Of a DNA stretch of 64,000 nucleotides, positions 19,111-30,953 are shown in pieces. The notes under the pieces are model-generated. The model saw only the letters and a program-made list of their open reading frames with translations, did not search any database and was not told the origin of the DNA. Positions within the stretch are counted from its first letter, which is position 1. Each line of letters starts with the position of its first letter. The position numbers and the translations under genes are program-made. This DNA is from Closterium sp. Naga37s-1. Lineage: Eukaryota; Streptophyta; Zygnematophyceae; Desmidiales; Closteriaceae. The stretch spans positions 733,001 to 797,000 of the forward strand of contig CANJKZ010000428.1 in NCBI GenBank assembly GCA_947471745.1, read 5' to 3'.

Positions 19111-22100
19111 CGCTGTGCGTGAGAACGCCCTTCAAGGCAGCATCCCTGCCATTCTGGGTCGCCTCGGCGGTTTCACCGTCATGTAAGCTACCAGTGGTGG
19201 AACGTGTATGAGTTTTGAGACATTTTAAGCACCTTCACCAGCCAGCAGAGCCAAACATGACTATTGGTTCGTCTTACAAGTCACCTCACTCTGGGTTTGC
19301 AAAAAAAAAGAGAGAAAACCCCCTTGTGTCTGCCAGAAGCGCCTTTTTTTTTTTTTTTTTTTTTTTTTCTTAGCAGTCATTGCCTAATAAACCTTCCTCT
19401 TCTTGTCACTCCAATCTTTCCTCCCTCTCCACACACACCATCTCCTCGCTCCCCTCCACGAGCATCAGTCAGCTGGGCGGCAATCAGCTCACCGGCTCCA
19501 TACCTGCTTCCTTCTCCAACCTCGTCAACCTGCAAGGCTTGTGCGTTGCTCCTCCTCCCTCTGCTCCTCCTCCCTCTGCTCCTCATCTCTCTGCGCCTCC
19601 ACTCTCTGCATCACTCCCTATTCAGCAACAGGATAATGAAACACTTTGCGTTGCCTCCCTTACAACTCCCTCACCCCCTTACTCTTTCTCACCCTTCCCA
19701 CCCCTCGCCATCCTTCCCCACCTTCTCCTCCCCCGCGCCCTACCTGACTGCTGTCTCAATTGCTCCCTCCCATACAGCTACATGTGGAATAATCAGCTGA
19801 ATGGGTCAATGGATGTGATCACCAGATTTACCGCTGTGGAGCAGATGTGAGTCATGCTACCACCCATGCTGCCACCCATGCTGCCACCCATGCTGCCACC
19901 CATGCTGCCACCCATGCTGCCACCCATGCTGCCACCCATGCTGCCATCCCTATTTCCACCCATGCATTGGTGCGCTGTGTCATGCTCTCAATATCGGTCT
20001 GCCTCTTATTGAAAGGGCAGAAGCAACAAGAGCGAGCATCGGGTTCTTGGCCGTACATCCCTCTCCGTGCACCACCCCTTTCTCTCACTGCCCATGCGTG
20101 CACCCCTTGTGGTCCGCAGAGCGATTCAGTACAACCAGTTCACGGGATCCGTTCCCACGGCCATTGGGCTGCTGCAGTCACTCAACCACTTGTCAGTCGT
20201 GCTGTGCACATTTCCATGCCCATGCCCATGCCTATGCACATGCTCATGCAGATGCGCATGTATTGACACGCACATACAGACTCGCATGCACATACTTGCC
20301 ATGCACACGTCTATTGTGGTCCACAGGCATGCGCGCGCGTGCTCGAGGCTGCAGGTGTTTTTTTTTTTTTCAGACTTCTCAAGAACCGCCTTCTCAAGGC
20401 TCTGCCCCTCACCATCGTTCGAGCTGACTTATGAGTCACCTCACCTACTCGAGGCTCTCGAGGCTCTGGTGCTCACCATCATTACTCACACTCCTTGTGT
20501 GTCCCTTCATTCCTATTTACCATCCTCACCCTTTTCCTACCCCATCGCCTGGACTATCTGACCACATACCCATGCTGCCTCTCCAATCTCGCTTCGCTTA
20601 GTGGCCTACACTCTGCTCCGCTGTTTCTACCCACTCGCACGGCCTCTGTCTCCAGTCTCGTCGCCAACATATCCCTTCCCTCGGTTCGCTTTTTAAAACT
20701 CGTGTTCCCTGACACGCCTGTCTGATGTGGGCCCCTGCAATGCTGGATTGGCTCATTGGATGCCATGGGGCATGTGGCATGGGGCATGAGGCATGTGGCA
20801 TGCGCATGTGGCATGGGGCATGTGGCATGGGGCATGGGGAATGTGGCATATGGTATTTGGCATGTGTCATGTCGCACATTGCATGGGTGCAATGGCAGTG
20901 ACGTATCGAGCAACAAGCTAACGGGTGAAATACCGACAACAGTACGCAGCCTCGTCAACCTCACCACCTTGTCAGTGCTGCCACAACCCACCCCTGGGCC
21001 CGGCTTCTGAGATTCTCCCTCTAGCCATGCTCTCCCTCTAGCCATGCTCTCCCTCTAGCCATGCTCTCCCTCTAGCCATGCTCTCCCTCTAGCCATGCTC
21101 TCCCTCTAGCCATGCTCTCCCTCTAGCCATGCTCTCCCTCTAGCCATGCTCTCCCTCTAGCCATGCTCTCCCTCTAGCCATGCTCTCCCTCTAGCCATGC
21201 TCTCCCTCTAGCCATGCTCTCCCTCTAGCCATGCTCTCCCTCTAGCCATGCTCTCCCTCTAGCCATGCTCTCCCTCTAGCCATGCTCTCCCTCTAGCCAT
21301 GCTCTCCCTCTAGCCATGCTCTCCCTCTAGCCATGCTCTCCCTCTAGCCATGCTCTCCCTCTAGCCATGCTCTCCCTCTAGCCATGCTCTCCCTCTAGCC
21401 ATGCTCTCCCTCTAGACACGCTCTCCCTATGCACGCTCTTCCCCCTATGCACGCTCTTCCCCCTATGCACGCTCTTCCCCCTATGCACGCTCTTCCCCCT
21501 AGCTCTTCCCCCTATGCACGCTCTTCCCCCTATGCACGCTCTTCCCCCTATGCACGCTCTTCCCCCTATGCACGCTCTTCCCCCTATGCACGCTCTTCCC
21601 CCTATGCACGCTCTTCCCCCTATGCACGCTCTTCCCACTATGCACGCTCTTCCCCCTATGCACGCTCTTCCCCCTATGCACGCTCTTCCCCCTATGCACG
21701 CTCTTCCCCCTATGCACGCTCTTCCCCCTATGCACGCTCTTCCCCCTATGCACGCTCTTCCCCCTATGCACGCTCTTCCCCCTATGCACGCTCTTCCCCC
21801 TATGCACGCTCTTCCCCCTATGCACGCTCTTCCCCCTATGCACGCTCTTCCCCCTATGCACGCTCTTCCCCCTATGCACGCTCTTCCCCCTATGCACGCT
21901 CTTCCCCCTATGCACGCTCTTCCCCCTATGCACGCTCTTCCCCCTATGCACGCTCTTCCCCCTATGCACGCTCTTCCCCCTATGCACGCTCTTCCCCTAT
22001 CCATGCTCTCCCGCTATGCTTACTCTCCTATAGGCAGGCACCAGTTCATCCAACATCCACTACATACATGCCTGTCCCTCCCGACTAACTGTCCCTTTCA

Positions 22101-25100
22101 TTCTCCCCCCTTGTCCTCACCTCACTACCAAACTTCTCGCATGCATACATGCAAGCCGGCTTACCCGCGTGCCTCCATGCCTCCTTGCCTGTCACACACC
22201 CTGCATCCATGCTCCTGGTATTGACCTCCTTTTCACATACACTCATCCATCGCTTCCCCTGCCCTTCTTCGACAATGCCCGGTTCTGGTTCTTCTGACCG
22301 TGCCCCAACCCAACCACGGTCTCCTCCCTGTGCCAATGGTGCCAGCGTCACCACTCTCATCTCATTCCCTGTGCTTCCACCCTGCGTGCGGCATGGCAGC
22401 AATGTGTTGCACAACAATCTCACCGGCTACTTACCTGCCTCCATGTTCGCCCTCTCCAAGCTCACAAAAATGTACGCATTTGAGTCTACTCAAAAGCAGT
22501 CCCTCTCCAAAACTCACAAACTGTACGCACCTCGCACCTCACTTAATCCCTCATTTTTTTTTTTCACTATTATTATCTCAAGAGCCGTACCGAAAGCTCA
22601 CTCGTATATGTGCACCTCGCCCTTCCCACCTCCAAAAACCCCACCCACCCGAGTCACCCTCCCTTTCTCTCTTGCGCATGCAATTTCTTCTCCATTTTTC
22701 AGGGCCTTATGCTTCTGGCAGCAATTCGGCATCACACCTCTCCTCTCCCTTTCCCGCTTCCTTCTCGCCTTTCAGAATTCGGAGAAGATATTTTGCCTGA
22801 TACCTCTCTCTTCCCCGCTTCCTTCTCCCCCTTCACTCCCTCCCCCTCCCCTCCTCCTGCTCCTCCCCTCCTCCTCTCCCTCCCCTCCTCCCCTCCTCCC
22901 ACCAGTCTCTCCACTCTCAGTGACGTCACATAAGACCCCCCAGGGCTGGTGACATGCCCGCCAATTGACGCGGTGGAGTGTGCAGCAGTGACAAGCACTA
23001 ACGTTGGGGCTTACTGCTTGATCTGTTCCGACTTCTGCATCAGATGCCCTTTTCTGAGTGAGTGTGCCGCCTGCCGCTGATTTGTCTGCAATTTCGGGTC
23101 TCATGAGTGAGTGAGGGAGGGAGGGTTTGAGTGAGTGTGATTGAGTGAGTGAGTGAATGAGTGAGTTAATGGGTAAGTGGGTGAGAGGGGAGTGGGTGAG
23201 TGAGCAGGAGCCAATGGCATGACACAGCATGCTTGGATTGGGTACCGCCTCAAGCACCTCACACCTCCCATCTCCCAACTGCACACGTCTCTTTCCCTTT
23301 CTTCTTTGCGCCTGCACTCAGCTTTTCAGCTCCCCCTTCCCCCTCATCAGGGGATGAGACAACGCCTCTTTAGAGGCCTCAAAGAATCTCCTTGCCATCA
23401 TCTTCATCCTCCCCTTTCTCTACCTGCCAACAACACATGCCGCTCTCCTGCCCACATCCTCCATCTCACACTCACCGCATGCTCCTCCTTTATAACCCAC
23501 ACAACTTCCCACTCTTCCCCACCCCCTCTACCTCCCCCCGCTTTCCCCCCAACACCTTCCTCCTCGTGACTACTTGGTAGAATTGTTCAAGTTCCCACCA
23601 CCAGCCAGCCCCCCTCCAGCAATCTCCCCACCACCACCACTCCCTTCACCCCCACCACCCGCTCCCCCCATCTCACCTCCCCCCCGCTCACCAGCACCCC
23701 CTCCTCCTTCCCCTCAGCCCTCTCCTTCCCCTCCTCCCCCTCCATCCTCGCCTCCCTTCGTTCCATCGCCCCCTCCCTCGCCTCCGCCTTCCTCCGCGGG
23801 GCTATCAGTGGGGGCCATTGCGGGGATTGCCATGGCGGGTGTTTCCGTGCTCGCGCTGCTGCTGCTGCTGCCGCTGCTCTTCTTCCGCAGGCGGAAACAG
23901 CCAAAGCCGTTCTCGCAGATTGATGATGATGCCGCCGCTGCTGCAGCAGCAGCAGCAGCAGCTGCATCCGCCTCAGCTGCTGCTGGTGCCTCAGGTAGAT
24001 ACGAGTGATAGGACAAGTGTTGCTCGAGCCCACTTTGTTCTAGAGGACTCTGCTGCTGCACTATATGAGTGGTTCCTCATTTCAAAAGGTTCTTTTCCTC
24101 AGGTAGAGGAATATGAGAGGCTGTTCTTGAGTCAGCCGAGCAGGAGGTTGAATGGCAAGACAAGGGTGACTTGTGAGTCCACTTTTGAGACATCTCAAGA
24201 GCTTGGATTGGAAGGGTGTTGGTATCTCTTGAGCTGGCTCAACATACGCCTCAAAACTCCTCCGCACCGCACCCCTCTCACCCACCACTCTCCCGCACCC
24301 CCCATCCCCAACCATCCCCCCCTCCCCTCTCTACAGGGAGTGCGAGTGGGTCCAAGGGTCCCTCGGGGCCAGCGCAGGCGGCGGGGCCGGCGGTGTGTCG
24401 GCAGTACCGGCTGGACGTGCTGGCAGCGGCAACGGGCATGTGGGCGGAGGCCAACAAGATCGGCAGCGGGGGGTTCGGGGACGTGTACCGTGCTGAGGAC
24501 CCCGCCGACCCCTCCACGCTCTGGGCTGTCAAGCGCGCCAAAGTGCTCACCAATGACTTCCGACGGGAGGTGAGAGGCATGGGTTGTGGATGGGACTAGC
24601 AACTGCGATCCCAGTGCTCACCAATCACTTCCGCCGCGAGGTGGGCAGGGTGGGGGTGTGGAGGGGGTACCGAGGTGCCTCATTTGATGATTGAGAAGTT
24701 CTCAGTACCACTCTGTCTTCACGCTTCCTTCTCACGCTCCCGCTCCTGATCTTGCTCCTCTCTCCTCCCTCGCCCTCCTCATGGCTATCCACTCTGTGCC
24801 GTGTGCGCATGCAGGTGAACGAGATGGCATCGAAGCACCATCCACACCTGGTGCGGCTGCTGGGGTTCTGCATTGACGTGAACAAGGCGACGGAGCAGAC
24901 GGAGCAGATCCTCATCTACGAGTTCATGCCCAACGGCGACCTCGAACGCTGGCTCGGCCCTGGTGTGTTACTCACTCACTTAGCATGGCCTCTCTTGTGC
25001 TGGCTCGCTTGTCCACACTTGTCGTCACTTGTCCTCTCGTACAGTTAACACGAGTGCATACTCTTCGTACTCACATATGGTGACTTGGAGATTACGCGAG

Positions 25101-28012
25101 GCTCGTTTAGTCATTTGTGTGCGAGTTTGTTGCATGATGTTAAGTGCGGTCCATGTGCTAGGAAAGATTCTCGGTTATTTATTGCGGAGATAACTTAATC
25201 AACGAGAGCTAGAGTGATTTTTGTGTTCGTTTACTTAGTCGTTTCTTTGTGCACACACTACTAGTTTGTTCACTGGAGAAATTGGCAAGAGTTTCACTAA
25301 AAAACATGACAACAATGATAGCAACAACGTTGGCATCAAAAACTATATCAGAGCTAGCTAGGCTGCTGGTCAACCTCCAGCGCAGCATGGTCGACCGCGA
25401 TCCAGCGCAGCAGAGCTCGCACCGCTCCAGCGCAGCAAAGCAGCGGCTTGCCAACGTTGCACCCGCCTAACTACGGTGCACCTGCTTCGCAGGTGCGTGT
25501 AGCTGGTTGGTGCACCACTCCTCGTCACGTGCACAGCGCAGACGCCCAGGTTGACTCCACGCCAGCGACTGCGCCCACCAGCCACGTCGACCTCGGGATA
25601 CCATTCCCGAGGTCGGCCTTGCAGAAGCTACCCCGACGACATTCGCACGCCTCCGAAGAAGTCCGTCGCTGGGGTATCCCGGTAGACCGGGCAACCAGGT
25701 CGACGCCGTACATGGTCGGCCTCCTCCCGTTGACCACTGTGGGGCTGGGTCGTCGAATTTGCCCAGTCGTCGACCACCCAAGGTCGGCGCCCTGAAGTCG
25801 GCGCCCTGCCAGGTCGACCTCGCCAGGTCGACCACCCCGAACTCGGCGCCCAGAAGTCGGCGCCCTTTGCAGTGGCCCTCCGTGCAGGTCGACCTGCCCC
25901 GTCGACCAGCTCGCCCACTGCTGCAGGTCGGCTGCACTCCCCCGTATACCCGACTACGAGGTCGGCTCCGCCCAAACGAGGACGGGGCCAAACACAACTC
26001 CCGTTGACATATATTTCCCGAATGCATGTCTCTCCCACCAATGACGTCACCACTGCTCGAGCACCTCCTGCTGCCCACCTTTGCACTTGGCACTAAGCAG
26101 TGCGATGCCCGCGTGTCTCTTTTGTTCCTTCCTTCCTTCCCCGCTGCAGTTGCCGCCCAGCCGCTCTCTCTGTTGCAACGCTTGGATGTGATGATCGGAG
26201 TGGCGGAAGGGTTGCAGTATTTGCACAGCTTTGACATCGTGCATCGCGACATCAAGCCTGCCAACATCCTGCTGGACTCCAACATGCAGGTGATCACACG
26301 GAGCTGTACGGCTTCGTAGCATCTTTGCGCTTGCATTCAGTGCCATGCCATGCCAGCACACAACATACCTACATGTGCTTCGCTGATGCCTGCTGGATGC
26401 GGCTTTCATGCGCTGTGGCAGCAAGGAAGAACCCAGCAAAGGTAGCACCAGGGAAACACACCTGCCTGTGCTGTTGGCGTCTTTTGTCTTGTAGACTTCT
26501 CTCCTTGCTTCCTCTTTGTTGGCTGCACGTCCCATCCATGGCAGGCAAAGGTAGCAGACTTTGGGCTGGTGAGGATGGGTGAGGGCACGACCGTGGGAGC
26601 CACGCGGGTGATGGGCACACCAGGCTATGTGGACCCGGCTTACCACCCCCAAGGCTGATGTGCACAGGTATGGGTGATGTGCACAGGTATGGGTGATGTG
26701 CACAGGTATGGGTGATGTGCACAGGTATGGGTGATGTGCACAGGTATGGGTGATGTGCACAGGTATGGGTGATGTGCACAGGTATGGGTGATGTGCACAG
26801 GTATGGGTGATGTGCACAGGTATGGTTGATGTGCACAGGTATGGTTGATGTGCACAGGTATGGTTGATGTGCATGGGTCAGAGACAAGTGTGAGGCGCCT
26901 CAATCAGAACTGCACGGGTCAGAAACACTGCCCAAAACTCTTGTGTTCCGGTGTCGTCCTTGCAGTGCATGCTGTGCTTTTCGGTCTACTAAGTGAATAC
27001 CATTCGTTCGTCTCTCTTCCGTGCCCCGTACCTCCCATGCCTCCCTCGCCCCTGATAGCTTTGGAGTGGTGATGCTCACGATCCTGACGGCACGCAAGGC
27101 CATCTACAACTCGGACGACAACCAGATCAACCTCAAGCAATGGGTCCGTGCCCTCCCGCCCTCGCCTCCCTGCTCCTACTCCTCCTGCACATGCCCATGC
27201 TCATGACGCTCTTGCTGTGCTCATGCCATGCCCATGCCATGCTCCAGCACATCTCCATGCCCATGCCATGCCCATGCCATGCCCATGCACTTGCATGAGC
27301 TCTCGCTCTCATCCATCCCTGTAGGCATGCATGTGCACGCGAGCAACTCGACCATCTCCCACTCATCCCTATGCGTCCTCCGTCGGTCGTCATCGGCCAA
27401 AGCACCATATTCCTCACCGTCACCCACTCACCCTGTTTCTTTCCTCCCTCATCTCCCTCCTCTCCTCTCCTCTCCTCTCCTCTCCCCTCCCCCCCCCCCC
27501 CTCCCCCTCCCCTCCTCTCCCCTCCTTTCCTCTCCCATCCTCTCCTCCCCTTCCCCCTCCTCTCCTCCCCTCTCCCCTCCTCTCCTCCCGTCTCCCATCC
27601 TCTCCTCCCCTCCCCTCCTCTCCTCTCCTCTTCCCCCCTCTCCCCCTCCACCTCCCACCCCTCCCCCCACCAGGTGGCCCCGTTCATAGCAGCCAACGAC
27701 GGAGTGACCTTCAAGGACCCCTCTTTGGAAGCCCCGCCAGACATGATCCTGCGCCTGGCACGCCTGGCTCTCAGCTGCACCGCCATGCCCACTGTCCTCC
27801 GCCCCAACATGATCAAAGTGCTTGCTGAATTGGAGGCTCTGCGCGAGGAGGTCTGCGGTGCCACCCGTAACCGGATGGCGAGGCGAATTGACCGGGAGAT
27901 TGAGGACAAGCAGGGGCACAACCTGGAGGAGGAGGTGGCGAATGCGATTAGAATAGGGTTGAGAGGAGATGATGGAGAGAGCAGGAAATGCAGTGAGAGA
28001 GTGAGGGAGTGA
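19111..28012 (+). CDS. LRR receptor-like protein kinase, gene A; 5' end not found, probably broken
   Basis: Ectodomain exons, one LRR each, all phase 2: 19111-19182, 19469-19540, 19778-19846 (69 nt), 20120-20191, 20899-20970, 22400-22471 (e.g. QLGGNQLTGSIPASFSNLV). A Pro-rich hinge and transmembrane exon ends at 23994, with helix GAIAGIAMAGVSVLALLLLL then stop-transfer RRRK. Kinase exons: 24337-24569 (P-loop IGSGGFGDVYRA, VAIK-type lysine in WAVKRA), 24815-24962, 26150-26289 ([11 protein letters not shown]), 26545-~26675 ([18 protein letters not shown]), 27059-27143 ([15 protein letters not shown]), 27674-28012 (...SERVRE stop). It would be a plasma-membrane Ser/Thr receptor kinase. No signal peptide or LRR N-cap exon was found; the copia remnant lies just upstream. 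Relative to A' at 59101-59240, the activation-segment exon lacks 17 nt, giving stop TGA at 26656-26658, so the kinase is probably truncated unless splicing compensates. The links between the last LRR, the Cys-rich exon and the hinge are unresolved. Confidence 0.75.
19857..19952. repeat. 12-bp tandem repeat (acccatgctgcc)
   Basis: About eight units lie directly after the third LRR exon of gene A, in the intron. Confidence 0.85.
21011..21415. repeat. 17-bp minisatellite (~24 copies)
   Basis: Near-identical head-to-tail units of tagccatgctctccctc fill the intron between the fifth and sixth LRR exons of gene A. Confidence 0.95.
21425..21998. repeat. 18-bp minisatellite (~31 copies)
   Basis: Units of atgcacgctcttccccct abut the 17-bp array and look like a diverged sister unit. 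Eighteen bases is six codons, so both strands stay open (MHALPP repeats); these frames are not genes. Confidence 0.95.
22944..23059 (+). other. Candidate Cys-rich ectodomain exon of gene A
   Basis: One frame reads LVTCPPIDAVECAAV..., then YCLICSDFCIRCPFL, ending at a GTGAGT donor near 23059. Many regularly spaced cysteines between the LRRs and the membrane helix would suit a C-terminal LRR cap. The available acceptors (near 22938-22944) need a phase-1 donor, but the preceding LRR exon is phase 2, so either an exon is missing from the model or this is coincidental. Confidence 0.35.
25115..26040. repeat. ~0.9-kb insertion in kinase intron, type unknown
   Basis: The intron after kinase exon 2 is about 1.19 kb here but about 0.2 kb in the right-arm copy (59801-60003). 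Similarity between the copies runs to ~25115 and resumes near the acceptor, so this block is extra. It is rich in aggtcgacc and gtcggcgccctg-like words. No terminal repeats or transposase were seen. A deletion in the right arm is the alternative. Confidence 0.45.
26545..26675 (+). pseudogene. Frameshifted activation-segment exon of gene A
   Basis: The exon reads [19 protein letters not shown]..., [10 protein letters not shown], then HPQG and stop (TGA 26656-26658). The mirror exon at 59101-59240 continues [13 protein letters not shown] and splices to SFGVV. Between the TAY codon and the donor CACAG|GTATGG there are 24 nt here and 41 nt there; 17 is not a multiple of three. Confidence 0.75.
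26657..26880. repeat. 19-bp minisatellite made of a duplicated splice donor
   Basis: Units of gatgtgcacaggtatgggt start at 26657 and repeat every 19 bp to 26866, about 11 intact plus one decayed. Each contains the exon-intron junction CACAG|GTATGG of kinase exon 4. Confidence 0.9.
27430..27672. repeat. CT-rich polypyrimidine tract
   Basis: Long ctcctcc/cccct-rich sequence directly upstream of the acceptor of the last kinase exon (27674). It can serve as the polypyrimidine tract; open frames within it are artefacts. Confidence 0.8.
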
Positions 28013-29042
28013 TGAGAAGGGTTGTGGCCCTGTATGAAGGGTGGTGGATTTACAAAATCAGGTGATTTGGTAGGAATGTGTGTGTGTGTGCGCTGCCTTA
28101 TCAGGACAGCTGTTTTTTTAGGCGGCTCTACTATTGCCTTTGTAAGAATGTCTTTGTGTGTCCTTGTATTCATGCCACAAGGGATTGTTAAATTGGACCC
28201 AAGTAAACGAGGTGGTTCTAGAGGAGGCACACAACATAGCTACCATAATACCGCGGATACAAGACCCCCTGCAATGCAACACCCCCAGGTCTTCAATATG
28301 GGGCTTGGAACTTTATTTTGGTACGATTGAGTTATACTCCACGTTTGTGCTGAAAACATTGTACCGGTATCTCAGTTCGCAAGGATTTCTTGTGACAAGA
28401 GGGCCGGTTTAAAAGGAGTATCTGCCAAGTCAACACATTACAATAGCAAGTATGACCGCTTGCCTGCCAGGTCAGCAGGGGTATGGAAGCTGGACCCTGA
28501 CTCCACGAATCTACCCGCCTTTCTTGGGCCATGCGAAGACTTCGATATTTTTCTTTCCAATCGTGTTTGTGAACGCGTTGACATGTGTGCTTTCCCTGTG
28601 AACACTGCCGTGCTTCCGAGTGGGAAGCGAAATTTTCCATGTGATTATAGTTAGGTACGCTGTGGGAGATCCAGGCAAAGTGAAGAAACGGGAGGCGTGA
28701 ACATTCGGTCAGCAGCACCCAGCGTTCCCTTCAATAAAACGAAACGAGCTCCCACCATTGTGCACCACCAGAAGCATAATGACTTGTGTTAGCACAGCCC
28801 CTAAACTCCGTCAAGGTTCCTGATTGGCCTGACAGGGGTGTGTGCTCCTGCACGCGGACCGACAAACTCACTCACTTCCATTGTGGCCCTCCGCGCTCGC
28901 GCCCAACCGCACACCCGCTGCGCGCTGAGCAACGTGGTAGAACTAGGAAAGTAACGGTTAGTACGTTTTCTTTTGTACCGACATTGGGCGAGATATCACC
29001 GGGTCGCCGCCTCCTCCTCCTCCTCCTCCTCCTCCGCCGCCC
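28013..29042. other. Intergenic region between genes A and B
   Basis: No coding exon was recognised. From about 28790 it is homologous, inverted, to ~40700-40440, so the promoter region of gene B was included in the inverted duplication. Confidence 0.5.
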
Positions 29043-30887
29043 ATGCCGCGCCAGCCGCGGATGGTTCCGCTGAGCCATCTCCGCCTGCTCTCCGCCGTCG
29101 TCGCCGCGATGGTTCTATCACCCGCAAGTGTGCGCTCCCCGCCACTCGCGCGCGCGCAGCTCTGGGCCAAGTCGCAGCGTGAGTGACTTTTGATGCGCCC
29201 CAAAAGCTGCCACGCTGATTCTGTCGCCCGCATTTTTGCTCTCCCCATTGCCGCCACTACTAGCGCGCGCTTAGCTCCGGGCCAGGTCGCAGCGTGAGTG
29301 CGTCAGGCCGCGTTCTTCGTGCCCGGCTTAGTCATTGTAGGTTCTCTAGTCCGGCCGGGATAGCAGTAAGCTTACACGCGCTTTCTAGGTCGTTGCTACT
29401 ATGTTGCGCGGCATCATAGAAATCATGGAATGCAATGCACCATCTTATACCCGGCCTCCGGCCGCCACAGCCCATGGCATGGAGTCATACATAATAACCT
29501 GCTGAAGTATAGGCCTCCGCATCCCACCCTCTTCTCTTCGTAAAAAGTAGTCATCGTAGAATGCACCGTCTTTTACCCCGCCAATTCCTTCAAGCAAGAA
29601 TCCTACCTTCCCCCCTCCCACTTGCATTGAGGTGTATTTTGAGGCGCCTCAAAATACACCTTCCCCCCTCCCCCTTGCATTGAGGTGTATTTTGAGGCGC
29701 CTCAAAATACACCTTCCCCCCTCCCCCTTGCATTGAGGTGTATTTTGAGGCGCCTCAAAATACACCTTCCCCCCTCCCCCTTGCATTGAGGTGTATTTTG
29801 AGGCGCCTCAAAATACACCTTCCCCCCTCCCCCTTGCATTGAGGTGTATTTTGAGGCGCCTCAAAATACACCTTCCCCCCTCCCCCTTGCATTGAGGTGT
29901 ATTTTGAGGCGCCTCAAAATACACCTTCCCCCCTCCCCCTTGCAATCCCCAACTCCACTCTCTCCCCGTCCTCCCCTTCTTCACCCTCTCGCTTCACCCT
30001 ACCCCACCCTTCTTTCCCGTTCTCCCCGTTTCTCCCACTCCCGTCCTCCCACCCCACTCCCCCCACCTCCCTGTCCCCCGCGTCCCCTCCCCCTGCTCTT
30101 CCCCGGCAGTGCCGTTTCTGACGGAGTGCCAGGCGGCATGGAAGCGCAGTTTCAGCGGATGGGACGCCACCTCCAACTGCAGCAAGGCCGTGTTCGTCAC
30201 ATGCGACCAGGACGGCATGCTCACCTCCATGTGCGCGCATGGCATGGCATGGCATGGCATGGTGTGGCATGGCATGGCATGGCATGGCATGGTGTGGCAT
30301 GGCATGGCATGGTGTGGCTTTGCGTGGCGTGGCGTGGTATGGCATGGCCATGTCATGGCATGCTCACCAGCATGTGGGGCACATCATAGGAAGGCATGGT
30401 AGCATCCAACCTCACCATTCTTTCTCGCTCGCACCCTTTCATTCTCTTATCTCTCATCCGCCCACCCGCTCCCTCCTTCGTCCTCTCGTCCCCCACTCCA
30501 CACCTCCGCCCGCCCCTGCACGGCCGCCAGGGGCCTCTTATATCGCAGTCACTCAAAGAGACCGCCTGTGTCACCTGTTGTCACTCTCCTGTGGGACTGA
30601 CTGACACATGCATCGCCTCCCTCTCGTCCCTCCCCTTCCACACCTCCGCCCCTGCGCGGCTGCCAGGGGCCTCTTGTCGCAGTCGCTCACAGGGTTCCTG
30701 CCAGCATCCGTGGGAGATGCCACACGACTCTCCAAGCTGTGAGCATGCGTGTTGCTTCATGCCGCCTGTGTCTGCGTCATTTCTGATAATTCTCCGAACG
30801 TTCGCGCATAGGTCCTGTGCTGAGCAGCCTTGCTCGCTGCATTCACGCGTGTGGCAACAGGCGCGTGCCTGTGCATGCTCAGCTCTA

Positions 30888-30953
<66 letters not shown>

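Noticed and set aside
21378..22224. MHALPP / CIGGRA repeat proteins on both strands
   Set aside because: They arise from an 18-bp (six-codon) satellite within an intron of gene A.
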